Part shown: one piece after another, positions 8,068 through 14,145 of the stretch
Numbering within the stretch: the stretch's first letter is position 1
How the letters are laid out: every line of letters begins with the position of its first letter
Assembly: GCF_035917275.1 (NCBI RefSeq)
Contig: NZ_CP108508.1
Location: 3,472,001 to 3,536,000, forward strand
Direction: 5' to 3'
Source of the DNA: Streptomyces sp. NBC_01237
Lineage (GTDB): Bacteria > Actinomycetota > Actinomycetes > Streptomycetales > Streptomycetaceae
DNA length: 64,000 bases
Notes under the pieces: generated by a model
Databases searched by the model: none
Seen by the model: only the letters and a program-made list of their open reading frames with translations
What the model was told of the DNA's origin: nothing
Translations under genes and position numbers: made by a program

Positions 8068-8257
8068 GCGGCCACCTCCGTGATGGGTACTCAGGCCAGT
8101 GTCACAGCAAGTCCCGTACCAGACCAGTACTCACCCGGTCAGCGGTATGAAAGTCCTTATCTAGGCCCCTAAGAGTCCTCTGGAAGTCCTCGAATTGCCG
8201 CTGTTACGGGTCGACGCTGGGCGGACCCACTTGGCACCGCCCCCCGAGGAGCTGACC

Positions 8258-8512
8258 GTGACGACGCCTGTAGTGCCATCGACGGTGCCCCCCGAGGTGG
8301 CCGCGACCATGCCCCTCCCGGCGGTGAACGATCTCACCGAGCAGCAGCAGCGCGGTTGGCATTGCGTGTGGTGCCGGTCGCCGCTCGGCACCGACCTGGG
8401 TGTCGACCTCGGCGAGCAGCGCGTCACCCCCGCCACCGGTGCCGCGTACTCCTGGTTCCCCCGTGAATGCGTCGACGCCCTGGCGTGCTCGGGACGGAGG
8501 GCAGCCCGGTGA
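8258..8512 (+). CDS. Small Cys-containing hypothetical protein, first of an overlapping chain
   Basis: It encodes 84 residues from a GTG at 8258 with GAGGAG eight bases upstream; an in-frame ATG at 8195 lacks such a site. The middle has WHCVWCRSPLG, a CxxC knuckle that could bind zinc, and the C-terminal half has two further Cys (ECVDALACSG). Its stop overlaps the next start (TGATG). It is divergent from the XRE regulator, a pairing repeated in Streptomyces genomes. Function is unknown. Confidence 0.6.
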   Translation: MTTPVVPSTVPPEVAATMPLPAVNDLTEQQQRGWHCVWCRSPLGTDLGVDLGEQRVTPATGAAYSWFPRECVDALACSGRRAAR

Positions 8513-8667
8513 TGGCATCGACGCAGCAGCGGACCGCAGTCCCGCCCCCGGAGCTTGCGTATCTGGCGTACCTCGGGCACACCCTCGCGTGTGCCACCTG
8601 CCGTACGGGAGCGTTCTGCGGGACGTTCATACGGCTCGGCCGCGCCTGGCGGGAAGCACGCCGATGA
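8512..8667 (+). CDS. Very small Cys-rich protein, second of the chain
   Basis: This is a 51-residue reading frame starting at the ATG that overlaps the preceding stop. The core YLGHTLACATCRTGAFCGTF has three Cys, including a CxxC. The tail is basic. It is read as real because it is translationally coupled at both ends (TGATG upstream, ATGA downstream) and because similar proteins follow XRE regulators elsewhere in the genus. Confidence 0.55.
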   Translation: MASTQQRTAVPPPELAYLAYLGHTLACATCRTGAFCGTFIRLGRAWREARR

Positions 8668-8831
8668 ACACGCCCATCGGGTACGGGTACTGCTGGGCGG
8701 AGCGCCCCGGCACGTTCGCCCGGTGCACCCAGCCGCCTGGCCACACGGGTCCTCACTACGACTGGCGTGCTCCCAGCGAGCACAGGGAATGGCCGAACAC
8801 CCCAGCCGGCGCGGGGAGGGACGACGAGTGA
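8664..8831 (+). CDS. Very small Cys/His-rich protein, third of the chain
   Basis: It encodes 55 residues from an ATG overlapping the preceding stop by four bases. YCWAERPGTFARCTQPPGHTGPHYDW contains two Cys and two His in an order (C-x11-C-x5-H-x3-H) that could make a single zinc site. The pattern CxQPPGHxGPH is common in short actinobacterial proteins of unknown role. Its stop overlaps the next GTG start. Confidence 0.55.
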   Translation: MNTPIGYGYCWAERPGTFARCTQPPGHTGPHYDWRAPSEHREWPNTPAGAGRDDE

Positions 8832-9121
8832 AGTGTCACCACCGCGGAGGCGTCCACGACTTCCCCATCGAGACCGAGGACATGGCCTGCTGCCCCGAAC
8901 ACGGGGTCACCCTCCTGTGGCACGGCGAACCGATCACGAACACCGAGCTGGCCGAGGCCGCAGCTTCCGGGGCCCGGCTCGATGACGTGCTGGGCCTGGC
9001 CGAGCAGCTCCGCGGCGACACGCACAGCGCCCACTGCCGCGCCGCCCAGCAACCCCACCTCGCCGACGGCCACGACCACTGCCGGCGCCCCGACTGCGCC
9101 TGCTTCTGCCACACCACCTGA
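8828..9121 (+). CDS. Small Cys/His-rich protein, fourth of the chain
   Basis: The gene encodes 97 residues from a GTG at 8828 that overlaps the preceding TGA. It has a CHHRGGVHDF start, a CCPEHGV cluster, a central helical part (NTELAEAAASGARLDDVLGLAEQL), and a C-terminal HCRRPDCACFCH cluster. The two metal-type clusters flank a helix pair, so this may be a small zinc-binding adaptor. Function is unknown. It is the last clearly coupled gene before a 12-base gap. Confidence 0.55.
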   Translation: MKCHHRGGVHDFPIETEDMACCPEHGVTLLWHGEPITNTELAEAAASGARLDDVLGLAEQLRGDTHSAHCRAAQQPHLADGHDHCRRPDCACFCHTT

Positions 9122-9132
9122 ACGGAACCACG

Positions 9133-9249
9133 ATGACCAGCGCGACGCTTCCCGCCCCGACCGCGAACGACGAAGGCGGGCAGGGCTGCTCCGGATGCGG
9201 CACCACGAAAGGTGGCTGCCACGACCCGAACCGGCACGGACTCCGGTGA
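9133..9249 (+). CDS. Tiny Cys-rich peptide, fifth of the chain
   Basis: This 38-residue reading frame starts at an ATG preceded by ACGGAACC. It contains a C-x2-C-x6-C pattern with a nearby His (CSGCGTTKGGCHDPNRH). It is too short for reliable statistics. The support is its position directly after the overlapping small genes and the same metal-site flavour. Confidence 0.4.
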   Translation: MTSATLPAPTANDEGGQGCSGCGTTKGGCHDPNRHGLR

Positions 9250-9258
9250 CCGGCCGGG

Positions 9259-9498
9259 CTACTCGCGGACGAGGTCAGCGAGCGGGACACCGATCGCGTC
9301 AGCGATGCGGATGAGGGTGTCCAGGCGCGGGCTGGCGTGGCCTTGCTCGATGCGGTTGTACGAGGCAAGGCCGACGTCGGCACGGATCCCAACGGCTTCT
9401 TGGGTGAGGTTCGCGTAGAGCCGCGCCGCGCGGATGCGGTCACCGACGGCCCGGCGGCGCGCAAGGACACGCTCCGGTGGTGTCGGCTGGTGGTGCAC
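9259..9498 (-). CDS. Small XRE-family DNA-binding protein
   Basis: This 79-residue protein is almost entirely one Cro/CI-type helix-turn-helix domain: VGDRIRAARLYANLTQEAVG, then LASYNRIEQGHASPRLDTLIRIADAIGVPL. The start is GTG at 9498; no earlier start codon lies in frame before a stop. A stand-alone XRE domain of this size in a prophage is a candidate Cro/excisionase-control or maintenance regulator. The divergent promoter region at 9499-9598 has two related half-sites. Confidence 0.75.
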   Translation of the reverse strand: MHHQPTPPERVLARRRAVGDRIRAARLYANLTQEAVGIRADVGLASYNRIEQGHASPRLDTLIRIADAIGVPLADLVRE

Positions 9499-9537
9499 CT
9501 GCCCACGGTCGCGGGCTCCATGATCATTTGTCTTTAC

Positions 9538-9561
9538 TGTTGACCATAAAACCGTTGATCA
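9538..9561. promoter_or_regulatory. Paired direct half-sites in divergent promoter region
   Basis: TGTTGACCA at 9538 and CGTTGATCA at 9553 are spaced 15 bases apart in an AT-rich patch that is unusual for this genome. They lie between the XRE gene and the plus-strand gene at 9599, where an operator would be expected. Confidence 0.35.
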
Positions 9562-9598
9562 AGCACGCTGTAGGTCCGGTGTCAGGAGGCGAAGCACG

Positions 9599-9805
9599 GT
9601 GACCACGGATCGCTGTTGGCGTGCGCGAACCAGTCAGCGAGTGATGGTGGACACGCGATCCGACAGAGTCGGCCGGCTCATCGAGAGGGACGCTGAGGGC
9701 ATGGTTCTCGAGCCACTCACGCCGGGGCCGGAGTGGTCCGTGCCGTCCCGATACGCGAGAGCCGCCACCCCCGAAGAAGTGGCGGCAGCGGTAGCGGAGG
9801 AGTGA
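9599..9805 (+). CDS. Small conserved hypothetical protein
   Basis: The gene encodes 68 residues from a GTG at 9599. The core MVDTRSDRVGRLIERDAEGMVLEPLTPGPEWSVPSRYARAATPEE resembles a large group of short Streptomyces proteins of the form RD.VGRVM...G....L.PP.GG.EWDVP. They look like small SH3-like beta barrels and often flank XRE regulators. There is no signal or membrane segment. Role unknown. It ends one base before the stop of the convergent regulator. Confidence 0.6.
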   Translation: MTTDRCWRARTSQRVMVDTRSDRVGRLIERDAEGMVLEPLTPGPEWSVPSRYARAATPEEVAAAVAEE

Positions 9806-10756
9806 CTACCCCTCCGCCTGCCGACGACCCCACCAGGCCATCAGCTGGTACACCGTCTGCGCCCCCACGGCCGCCCGCGCGGTTGCCAGCTCTTTCGTCA
9901 CGGTTCGCTCAGACAGGCCGAGCCGCGGCCCGACGCGGTGTTGCGCCTCGCCTTCCTCCAGCGCCCGCAGGATGGCCTTCTGGCGCTCGGTCAGCATGCC
10001 GCTGGACGCGTCCCCCTCCTGCCACCGAGTGCCGCGCGCCCAGAGCTGCTGGTACAGCATGTGCGCCCAGGCGACGGTCGCGCGGTCCGTGACGTGCCAC
10101 CCTGCATCCCGATCCCCGGGCAGAACACAGTTGTCGATGAACAAGTGGACGCCGTCGATGATGACCAGCCGCGGGAAAACTTCTTCCAGGGTGGCCACCT
10201 CAGCCCCGGCCTCCACCGCCGCAGCCAGGTGCCCGCTGGTCGCTGCGTGGTCACGCACCGCCACGTTGTAGAGAGACCTGACCAAGACGCCGCGATTCCG
10301 CAGGTCCAAGACGCGTTCCATCCCGGTGCGCTGGACCTCCGGGTCGCGGTCGACGGGGGCACCGGGCTGCGCCGTCCACATCTCCGAGGAAGCCGTCCGC
10401 AGTGCCTGCTGTATCCGGGCGTTCATCTCGTCGCGCGTCTGGAGCAGCTCACTGACAGGCCCGGAGTACCAGCGGTGCTGATCGTACGCCGGAGCCAGAC
10501 CCTCCACGGCTGACACTTCGGCCATGCACGCGACGGCCTGGGTGATCGCGGCCTGGGCCTGTGCCAGCACCTGCTGTGCGGCGGCCCGGGGGTCACGGGC
10601 AAGGAAACGGCCGGGCTCGTCGGGGTTCGGCGCGATCAGCCCGAGGCCAACCAGGCGTGCCGTGTCGTGACCGTCCAGGGGTGCGCCGTCAGACGCGACC
10701 GCTCGGTACGTTTCTCGGTCTCCCGAGGAGAGCGGGAGGTCTGGCAGGTCCGGCAT
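9806..10756 (-). CDS. LuxR-type HTH regulator with sensor domain, beside a secreted peptide gene
   Basis: This 316-residue protein ends in a LuxR/GerE-like helix-turn-helix (LTERQKAILRALEEGEAQHRVGPRLGLSERTVTKELATARAAVG). The middle (GMERVLDLRNRGVLVRSLYN through LFIDNCVLP) has the fold pattern of phospholipase-D-like sensor domains found in Streptomyces TrmB/LuxR proteins. The RiPP-cluster regulator at 51013-52011 has the same order. The ATG at 10756 has AAGGGG upstream. It is divergent, over 154 bases, from a gene for a small secreted peptide, which suggests a sensor-peptide pair. Ligand and targets are unknown. Confidence 0.75.
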   Translation of the reverse strand: MPDLPDLPLSSGDRETYRAVASDGAPLDGHDTARLVGLGLIAPNPDEPGRFLARDPRAAAQQVLAQAQAAITQAVACMAEVSAVEGLAPAYDQHRWYSGPVSELLQTRDEMNARIQQALRTASSEMWTAQPGAPVDRDPEVQRTGMERVLDLRNRGVLVRSLYNVAVRDHAATSGHLAAAVEAGAEVATLEEVFPRLVIIDGVHLFIDNCVLPGDRDAGWHVTDRATVAWAHMLYQQLWARGTRWQEGDASSGMLTERQKAILRALEEGEAQHRVGPRLGLSERTVTKELATARAAVGAQTVYQLMAWWGRRQAEG

Positions 10757-10910
10757 TTGTTGCCCCTTCAAAGTTGTACTAGATACCGCACGTGCCGTTT
10801 CTGGCACACCGTAACCCCTTTCATTAACAGGATCACCATGCGAACCTACGGTCAGTGACGCTCACTCGTACGGGCGTTCGAATCGAAGGGTTTCCATGGA
10901 GGGAATTCAC

Positions 10911-11099
10911 ATGTCCATCACGCGCACGCTCAGACGCGCGGCAGCCGTAGCGCTGCTCGCAGCCCTCCCGGCTCTGGCCGCCCCCGCCGTCAGCGCGGCG
11001 CAGCCGGACCGCACAGTCGTCGTGGCGGACCCAGGGTGGGGCGTGCAGGTCGCGGAGCCTCAGCCGGAGTCCGCCCTCATGGACCCGGGCTGGGGCTGA
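10911..11099 (+). CDS. Small secreted peptide precursor with repeated DPGWG motif
   Basis: This 62-residue pre-peptide has a classic Sec signal: basic SITRTLRRA, a hydrophobic stretch AAVALLAALPALAAP, and an AVSAA cleavage region at about residue 29 to 31. The mature part is about 32 residues, acidic, and contains DPGWG twice, at about residues 40-44 and at the very C-terminus. There are no Cys. The ATG at 10911 has GGAGGG upstream. The divergent LuxR-HTH regulator suggests it may be an extracellular signal, with the repeats as candidate mature peptides. That role is inference; similar short secreted peptides ending in Gly-Trp motifs occur in other Streptomyces. Confidence 0.6.
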   Translation: MSITRTLRRAAAVALLAALPALAAPAVSAAQPDRTVVVADPGWGVQVAEPQPESALMDPGWG

Positions 11100-11140
11100 C
11101 CGTTCCCCCGTACCCGGGGTGACGGAACGAGGAAACACAA

Positions 11141-11160
11141 CCGGCCCCGCATGGGGCCGG
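11141..11160 (+). terminator. Hairpin after the secreted peptide gene
   Basis: CCGGCCCC-GCAT-GGGGCCGG is a perfect 8-bp stem with a 4-base loop, about 40 bases after the stop. A second, longer GC-rich inverted repeat (GGCCCGGCGG...CCGCCGGGCC) follows at about 11163-11194. Confidence 0.6.
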
Positions 11161-11224
11161 GGCGGCCCGGCGGAGGATGGCGCCCGCCGGGCCGTTGCAC
11201 CAAACCAACGGGGAAAGGCACGAC

Positions 11225-11377
11225 ATGATCACGGTAATTGGGCTCCTCATCGTCGCGGGGCTCGTCGGCCTCTTTCTGCTAGGCCGAGGTCTGCGCATTC
11301 AGGTGGAGGCGCTCAGGGTGGAGATCGCGCTGGCCCGGATCGAGGAGGTACTCGGCAAGGACAGCCCGGTCCCGTGA
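11225..11377 (+). CDS. Tiny single-span membrane protein
   Basis: It encodes 50 residues from an ATG with GGGGAAAGG upstream. Residues 2 to 20 (ITVIGLLIVAGLVGLFLLG) form one membrane helix, followed by a charged amphipathic helix of about 25 residues. Its stop abuts the last base of the convergent integrase gene. The function is unknown; small membrane proteins of this type are common near phage integrases. Confidence 0.5.
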   Translation: MITVIGLLIVAGLVGLFLLGRGLRIQVEALRVEIALARIEEVLGKDSPVP

Positions 11378-12634
11378 TCAGCCCACCTTGCGCAGTTGGG
11401 GCCGTTGCCCCGTGAGAGCGGTCTCGATGGTCAGCATGGCGTCGTCGTCCGCCTCCGGCAGGAGGTGCGAGTAGGTGTCATTGGTGGTGGTGATGGACTC
11501 GTGGCCGAGCCGTCGCTGCACGTACGTGAGTCCGTGGCCGGCGGAGATCAGGGCGCTGGCGTGCGAGTGGCGGAGGTCGTGGGGGGTTGGGTTCTTCTGC
11601 GGGGGTAGGAGGCCCTCCGCCTTGGCCCGCTTGACCGCGCGCTGCCACCGGTTGTGGAAGGTGCTGTAGTGCAGCCGCTGGCCCTGGTCGCCGACGAACA
11701 GCAGCGCGTCGTGGCCCAGCCCGTCGCCCAGCTCGATGAGGGCCTGGTCCACCGTGGTACTGATGCGCAGGGTCCGTCGGCTCTTTTTCGTCTTGGGCTT
11801 CCCGATGTAGTACCCGCCGTCTCCGTCCTTCTTCCAGGCCCGCCGCACGCGAATCCGCCTGTGACCGCCCTCCGTGATGACGCACATCGGGGCCAGCGCC
11901 GTCAGCTCTCCCCACCGCATGCCCGTGCCGTACGCCACGACGGACAGCAGTTGGTCCTGGCGCTGGTTCATGCACGAGATGAGGCCCTCCACCTCCTGGG
12001 GCGTCAGGAACTCGATGTCCTCGCCGTCCTCCGCCCCGTCATCGTCCGACCGCGGCAGCCGTGTGAGCTCGCAAGGGTTGCGGTTCCGCAGCGGCGGCTC
12101 GGAGCGGACCGCCTCACGCAGGATGCCGGACAGCAGGCCGTGCAGGTTGCGGATCGTCTTGGGGCTCATCGGCTTCATCTTCGGGGAGCCGTCCGGCATG
12201 CCGCCCCGGCGGACCAGCGTGGTCTCAAGTCGGCGCACCCAGGGGCGGATTGTGTCGCTGCTGAAGTGCTCGACGCTACGCACGTCGCACTCGCCGAAGG
12301 TGGGGAAGATCCACTTTTCCAGCTCGCCCAGGCACGCCTTGCGGTAGTGCTCCTCGATGCCGGTCCGCTCGGCGATGATGCGGGTGGCGTAGTTCCGGAA
12401 GCGGTAGCGGTCCTCGTCCTGGCGCTCCTGGGTGATGTAGCCCTCGCCCTTGACCCACCCCGGCGGCCAGTGCTGTCCGGCCTCGTTGACCGCGTCACGG
12501 AAGATGGCAGCCGCGGTCTCGTCGTCGAAGGTCTCCGACTGCCCAGGCGCTCCCCGGGTGCCGCCCTCGCGCCATCTGACTTGGTAGCCGGTAACGGCCC
12601 CGGCCGTGTTTTTGCGCTTCACGATGGATGCCAT
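11378..12634 (-). CDS. int: Tyrosine-type site-specific integrase
   Basis: This 418-residue recombinase inserts and excises the element by strand exchange at short identical sequences. The N-terminal ~70 residues are an arm-binding-type domain, followed by a core-binding SAM-like domain to about residue 200. The catalytic domain shows Arg in GTGMRWGELTAL, HDLRHSHASAL (His-x-x-Arg), LGHES, and the nucleophile Tyr in TTNDTYSHLLP. The N-terminus points at, and its start lies only about 100 bases from, the 3' end of the tRNA-Leu(UAA) gene. This is the arrangement expected when a tRNA 3' end is the attachment site. Confidence 0.93.
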   Translation of the reverse strand: MASIVKRKNTAGAVTGYQVRWREGGTRGAPGQSETFDDETAAAIFRDAVNEAGQHWPPGWVKGEGYITQERQDEDRYRFRNYATRIIAERTGIEEHYRKACLGELEKWIFPTFGECDVRSVEHFSSDTIRPWVRRLETTLVRRGGMPDGSPKMKPMSPKTIRNLHGLLSGILREAVRSEPPLRNRNPCELTRLPRSDDDGAEDGEDIEFLTPQEVEGLISCMNQRQDQLLSVVAYGTGMRWGELTALAPMCVITEGGHRRIRVRRAWKKDGDGGYYIGKPKTKKSRRTLRISTTVDQALIELGDGLGHDALLFVGDQGQRLHYSTFHNRWQRAVKRAKAEGLLPPQKNPTPHDLRHSHASALISAGHGLTYVQRRLGHESITTTNDTYSHLLPEADDDAMLTIETALTGQRPQLRKVG

Positions 12635-12735
12635 GGCGGCATAGTAGGGCTCGTGTTCCCCACGTGTTCCCAGAACACGGCAGGCTCATCATCACCCAGC
12701 CGCATATCAGCAGGTCAGAGCTGGTTTGGAAATTG
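12635..12735. other. Probable attachment-site region with integrase arm-type repeats
   Basis: Between int and the tRNA 3' end are two 9-base direct repeats, CGTGTTCCC at 12652-12660 and 12663-12671, plus an inverted GAACACG at 12673-12679. Such clusters are typical arm-type integrase sites. The crossover core should be the tRNA 3' end itself. The matching copy would lie beyond the left edge of the window and is not visible. Confidence 0.5.
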
Positions 12736-12818
12736 TGCCCGGAGCCGGACTCGAACCGGCACGCCCCCGAGGGGCAGCGAGGTTTAAGCTCGCCGTGTCT
12801 GCGTTCCACCATCCGGGC
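12736..12818 (-). tRNA. bldA: tRNA-Leu, anticodon UAA (bldA)
   Basis: The 83-base gene folds with a 7-bp acceptor stem (GCCCGGA with TCCGGGC). The anticodon stem GCGAG/CTCGC encloses the loop CTTAAAC, giving anticodon TAA, and a long variable arm is present, as expected for tRNA-Leu. The T arm is GCCGG-TTCGAGT-CCGGC. CCA is not encoded (CAA follows the discriminator A). UAA is the anticodon of bldA, the only Streptomyces tRNA that reads UUA well and a key control point for development and antibiotics. The gene is complete despite the adjacent prophage. Confidence 0.93.
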
Positions 12819-13319
12819 GTGGCGCGCGGCTCCGCTTTGGCACATGACCCTATCCGGGCACGTCCCCCGATCAGCGGAACAGTGGCTCGATGTTGTCTTA
12901 TTTTATTGACCGTTTGAGGGGTCGTCAGCACATCCTGGGCGGGCTGACCACACGCCCGCACGGGATGTCGGGCAGGAAGTCCGCCGCCCGGGAATGACGG
13001 AAAGTCGCCGCACTCGTACGGCCCAATGCGCCAGGTGCGCGCCATGCTCCGCCAGGGCCGCGCCACCCCTCGGGACCGACAGCCGCCCCGGCCCGCTCCC
13101 TCGCCCGGCCCGGCCGCTCCCCCGCACCCGGTCCGAGGCCCCGCCCGGGGGCCGGGCTCAGGGTCGGTGTCATACCCCAGGAGGACGTCCCCACCCCGTC
13201 GATGCGACTCAAGAGGGCCACCGGAACGGGCACGGGGGCTGACGTCCGGCGGTGATTCCGACGTGACGATGGAGGAGTCCCCGTAGGAACCCCGCATCAC
13301 CCGAATCAGGAGCGTCCCT
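12819..13319. other. Intergenic region between bldA and the ABC transporter
   Basis: I see no convincing gene here. It must hold the bldA promoter (minus strand); an AT-rich patch at 12893-12911 is the best candidate. It also holds the leader of the ABC transporter, with AGGAG six bases before the GTG at 13320. Confidence 0.5.
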
Positions 13320-14090
13320 GTGACCACCACCTCCACCGTTCACCGCGCCACCGCGGTGGCTGCCCGCGCCACGGAGCTGTCGAAGGTCTACGGCCACGGT
13401 GAGACCCAGGTGGTCGCCCTGGACCGGGTCACCGTGGACTTCCCGCAGGGCGAGTTCACCGCGATCATGGGCCCCTCGGGCTCCGGCAAGTCCACGCTGA
13501 TGCACTGCGTGGCCGGTCTCGACAGCTTCAGCAGCGGCTCCGTCCGCATCGGTGACACGGAGCTCGGTTCCCTCAAGGACAAGCAGCTCACGCAGTTGCG
13601 CCGGGACAAGATCGGCTTCATCTTCCAGGCGTTCAACCTGCTGCCGACGCTGACCGCGCTGGAGAACATCACCCTGCCGATGGACATCGCGGGCCGTAAG
13701 CCCGACGCCGCGTGGCTCCAGAAGGTCATCGACATGATCGGGCTCTCGGAGCGCCTGAAGCACCGGCCGACCGAGCTGTCCGGCGGCCAGCAGCAGCGCG
13801 TCGCGGTGGCCCGCGCCCTGGCCTCGCAGCCCGACATCATCTTCGGCGACGAGCCCACCGGAAACCTGGACTCCCGCTCCGGCGCCGAGGTCCTCGGCTT
13901 CCTGCGCAACTCGGTGCGCGAGCTCGGCCAGACCGTGGTGATGGTGACCCACGACCCGGTGGCCGCCTCCTACTCGGACCGCGTGATCTTCCTCGCGGAC
14001 GGTGCGATCGTCGACCAGATGATGCACCCCACCGCGGACGGGGTCCTCGACCGGATGAAGGCGTTCGACGCGAAGGGCCGCACCAGCTGA
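13320..14090 (+). CDS. ABC transporter ATP-binding protein (MacB/LolD type)
   Basis: This 256-residue ATPase has Walker A GPSGSGKST at about residues 55-63, the Q-loop IGFIFQAFNLLP, the signature LSGGQQQRVAVARAL, Walker B IIFGDEPTGNLD, and the H-loop VMVTHDP. This subfamily partners with FtsX-like permeases, as encoded 55 bases downstream. It drives mechanotransmission or extrusion of lipids, peptides or drugs across the envelope. The start is GTG with AGGAG upstream. The substrate is not known. Confidence 0.93.
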   Translation: MTTTSTVHRATAVAARATELSKVYGHGETQVVALDRVTVDFPQGEFTAIMGPSGSGKSTLMHCVAGLDSFSSGSVRIGDTELGSLKDKQLTQLRRDKIGFIFQAFNLLPTLTALENITLPMDIAGRKPDAAWLQKVIDMIGLSERLKHRPTELSGGQQQRVAVARALASQPDIIFGDEPTGNLDSRSGAEVLGFLRNSVRELGQTVVMVTHDPVAASYSDRVIFLADGAIVDQMMHPTADGVLDRMKAFDAKGRTS

Positions 14091-14145
14091 CGTAACCGGC
14101 TGCCGCCCCCGTCCCCCTTCCGGAACCCATCCCAGGACTACAGAC

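Noticed and set aside
8195..8257. ATG at 8195 as the start of the first small Cys gene
   Set aside because: There is no ribosome-binding site, and it would add a TTA codon; the GTG at 8258 has GAGGAG upstream.
12845..12853. Short inverted copy of the tRNA end (TCCGGGCAC) as an att core
   Set aside because: It is on the chromosomal side, in inverted orientation and only nine bases, so it is more likely chance in GC-rich DNA.
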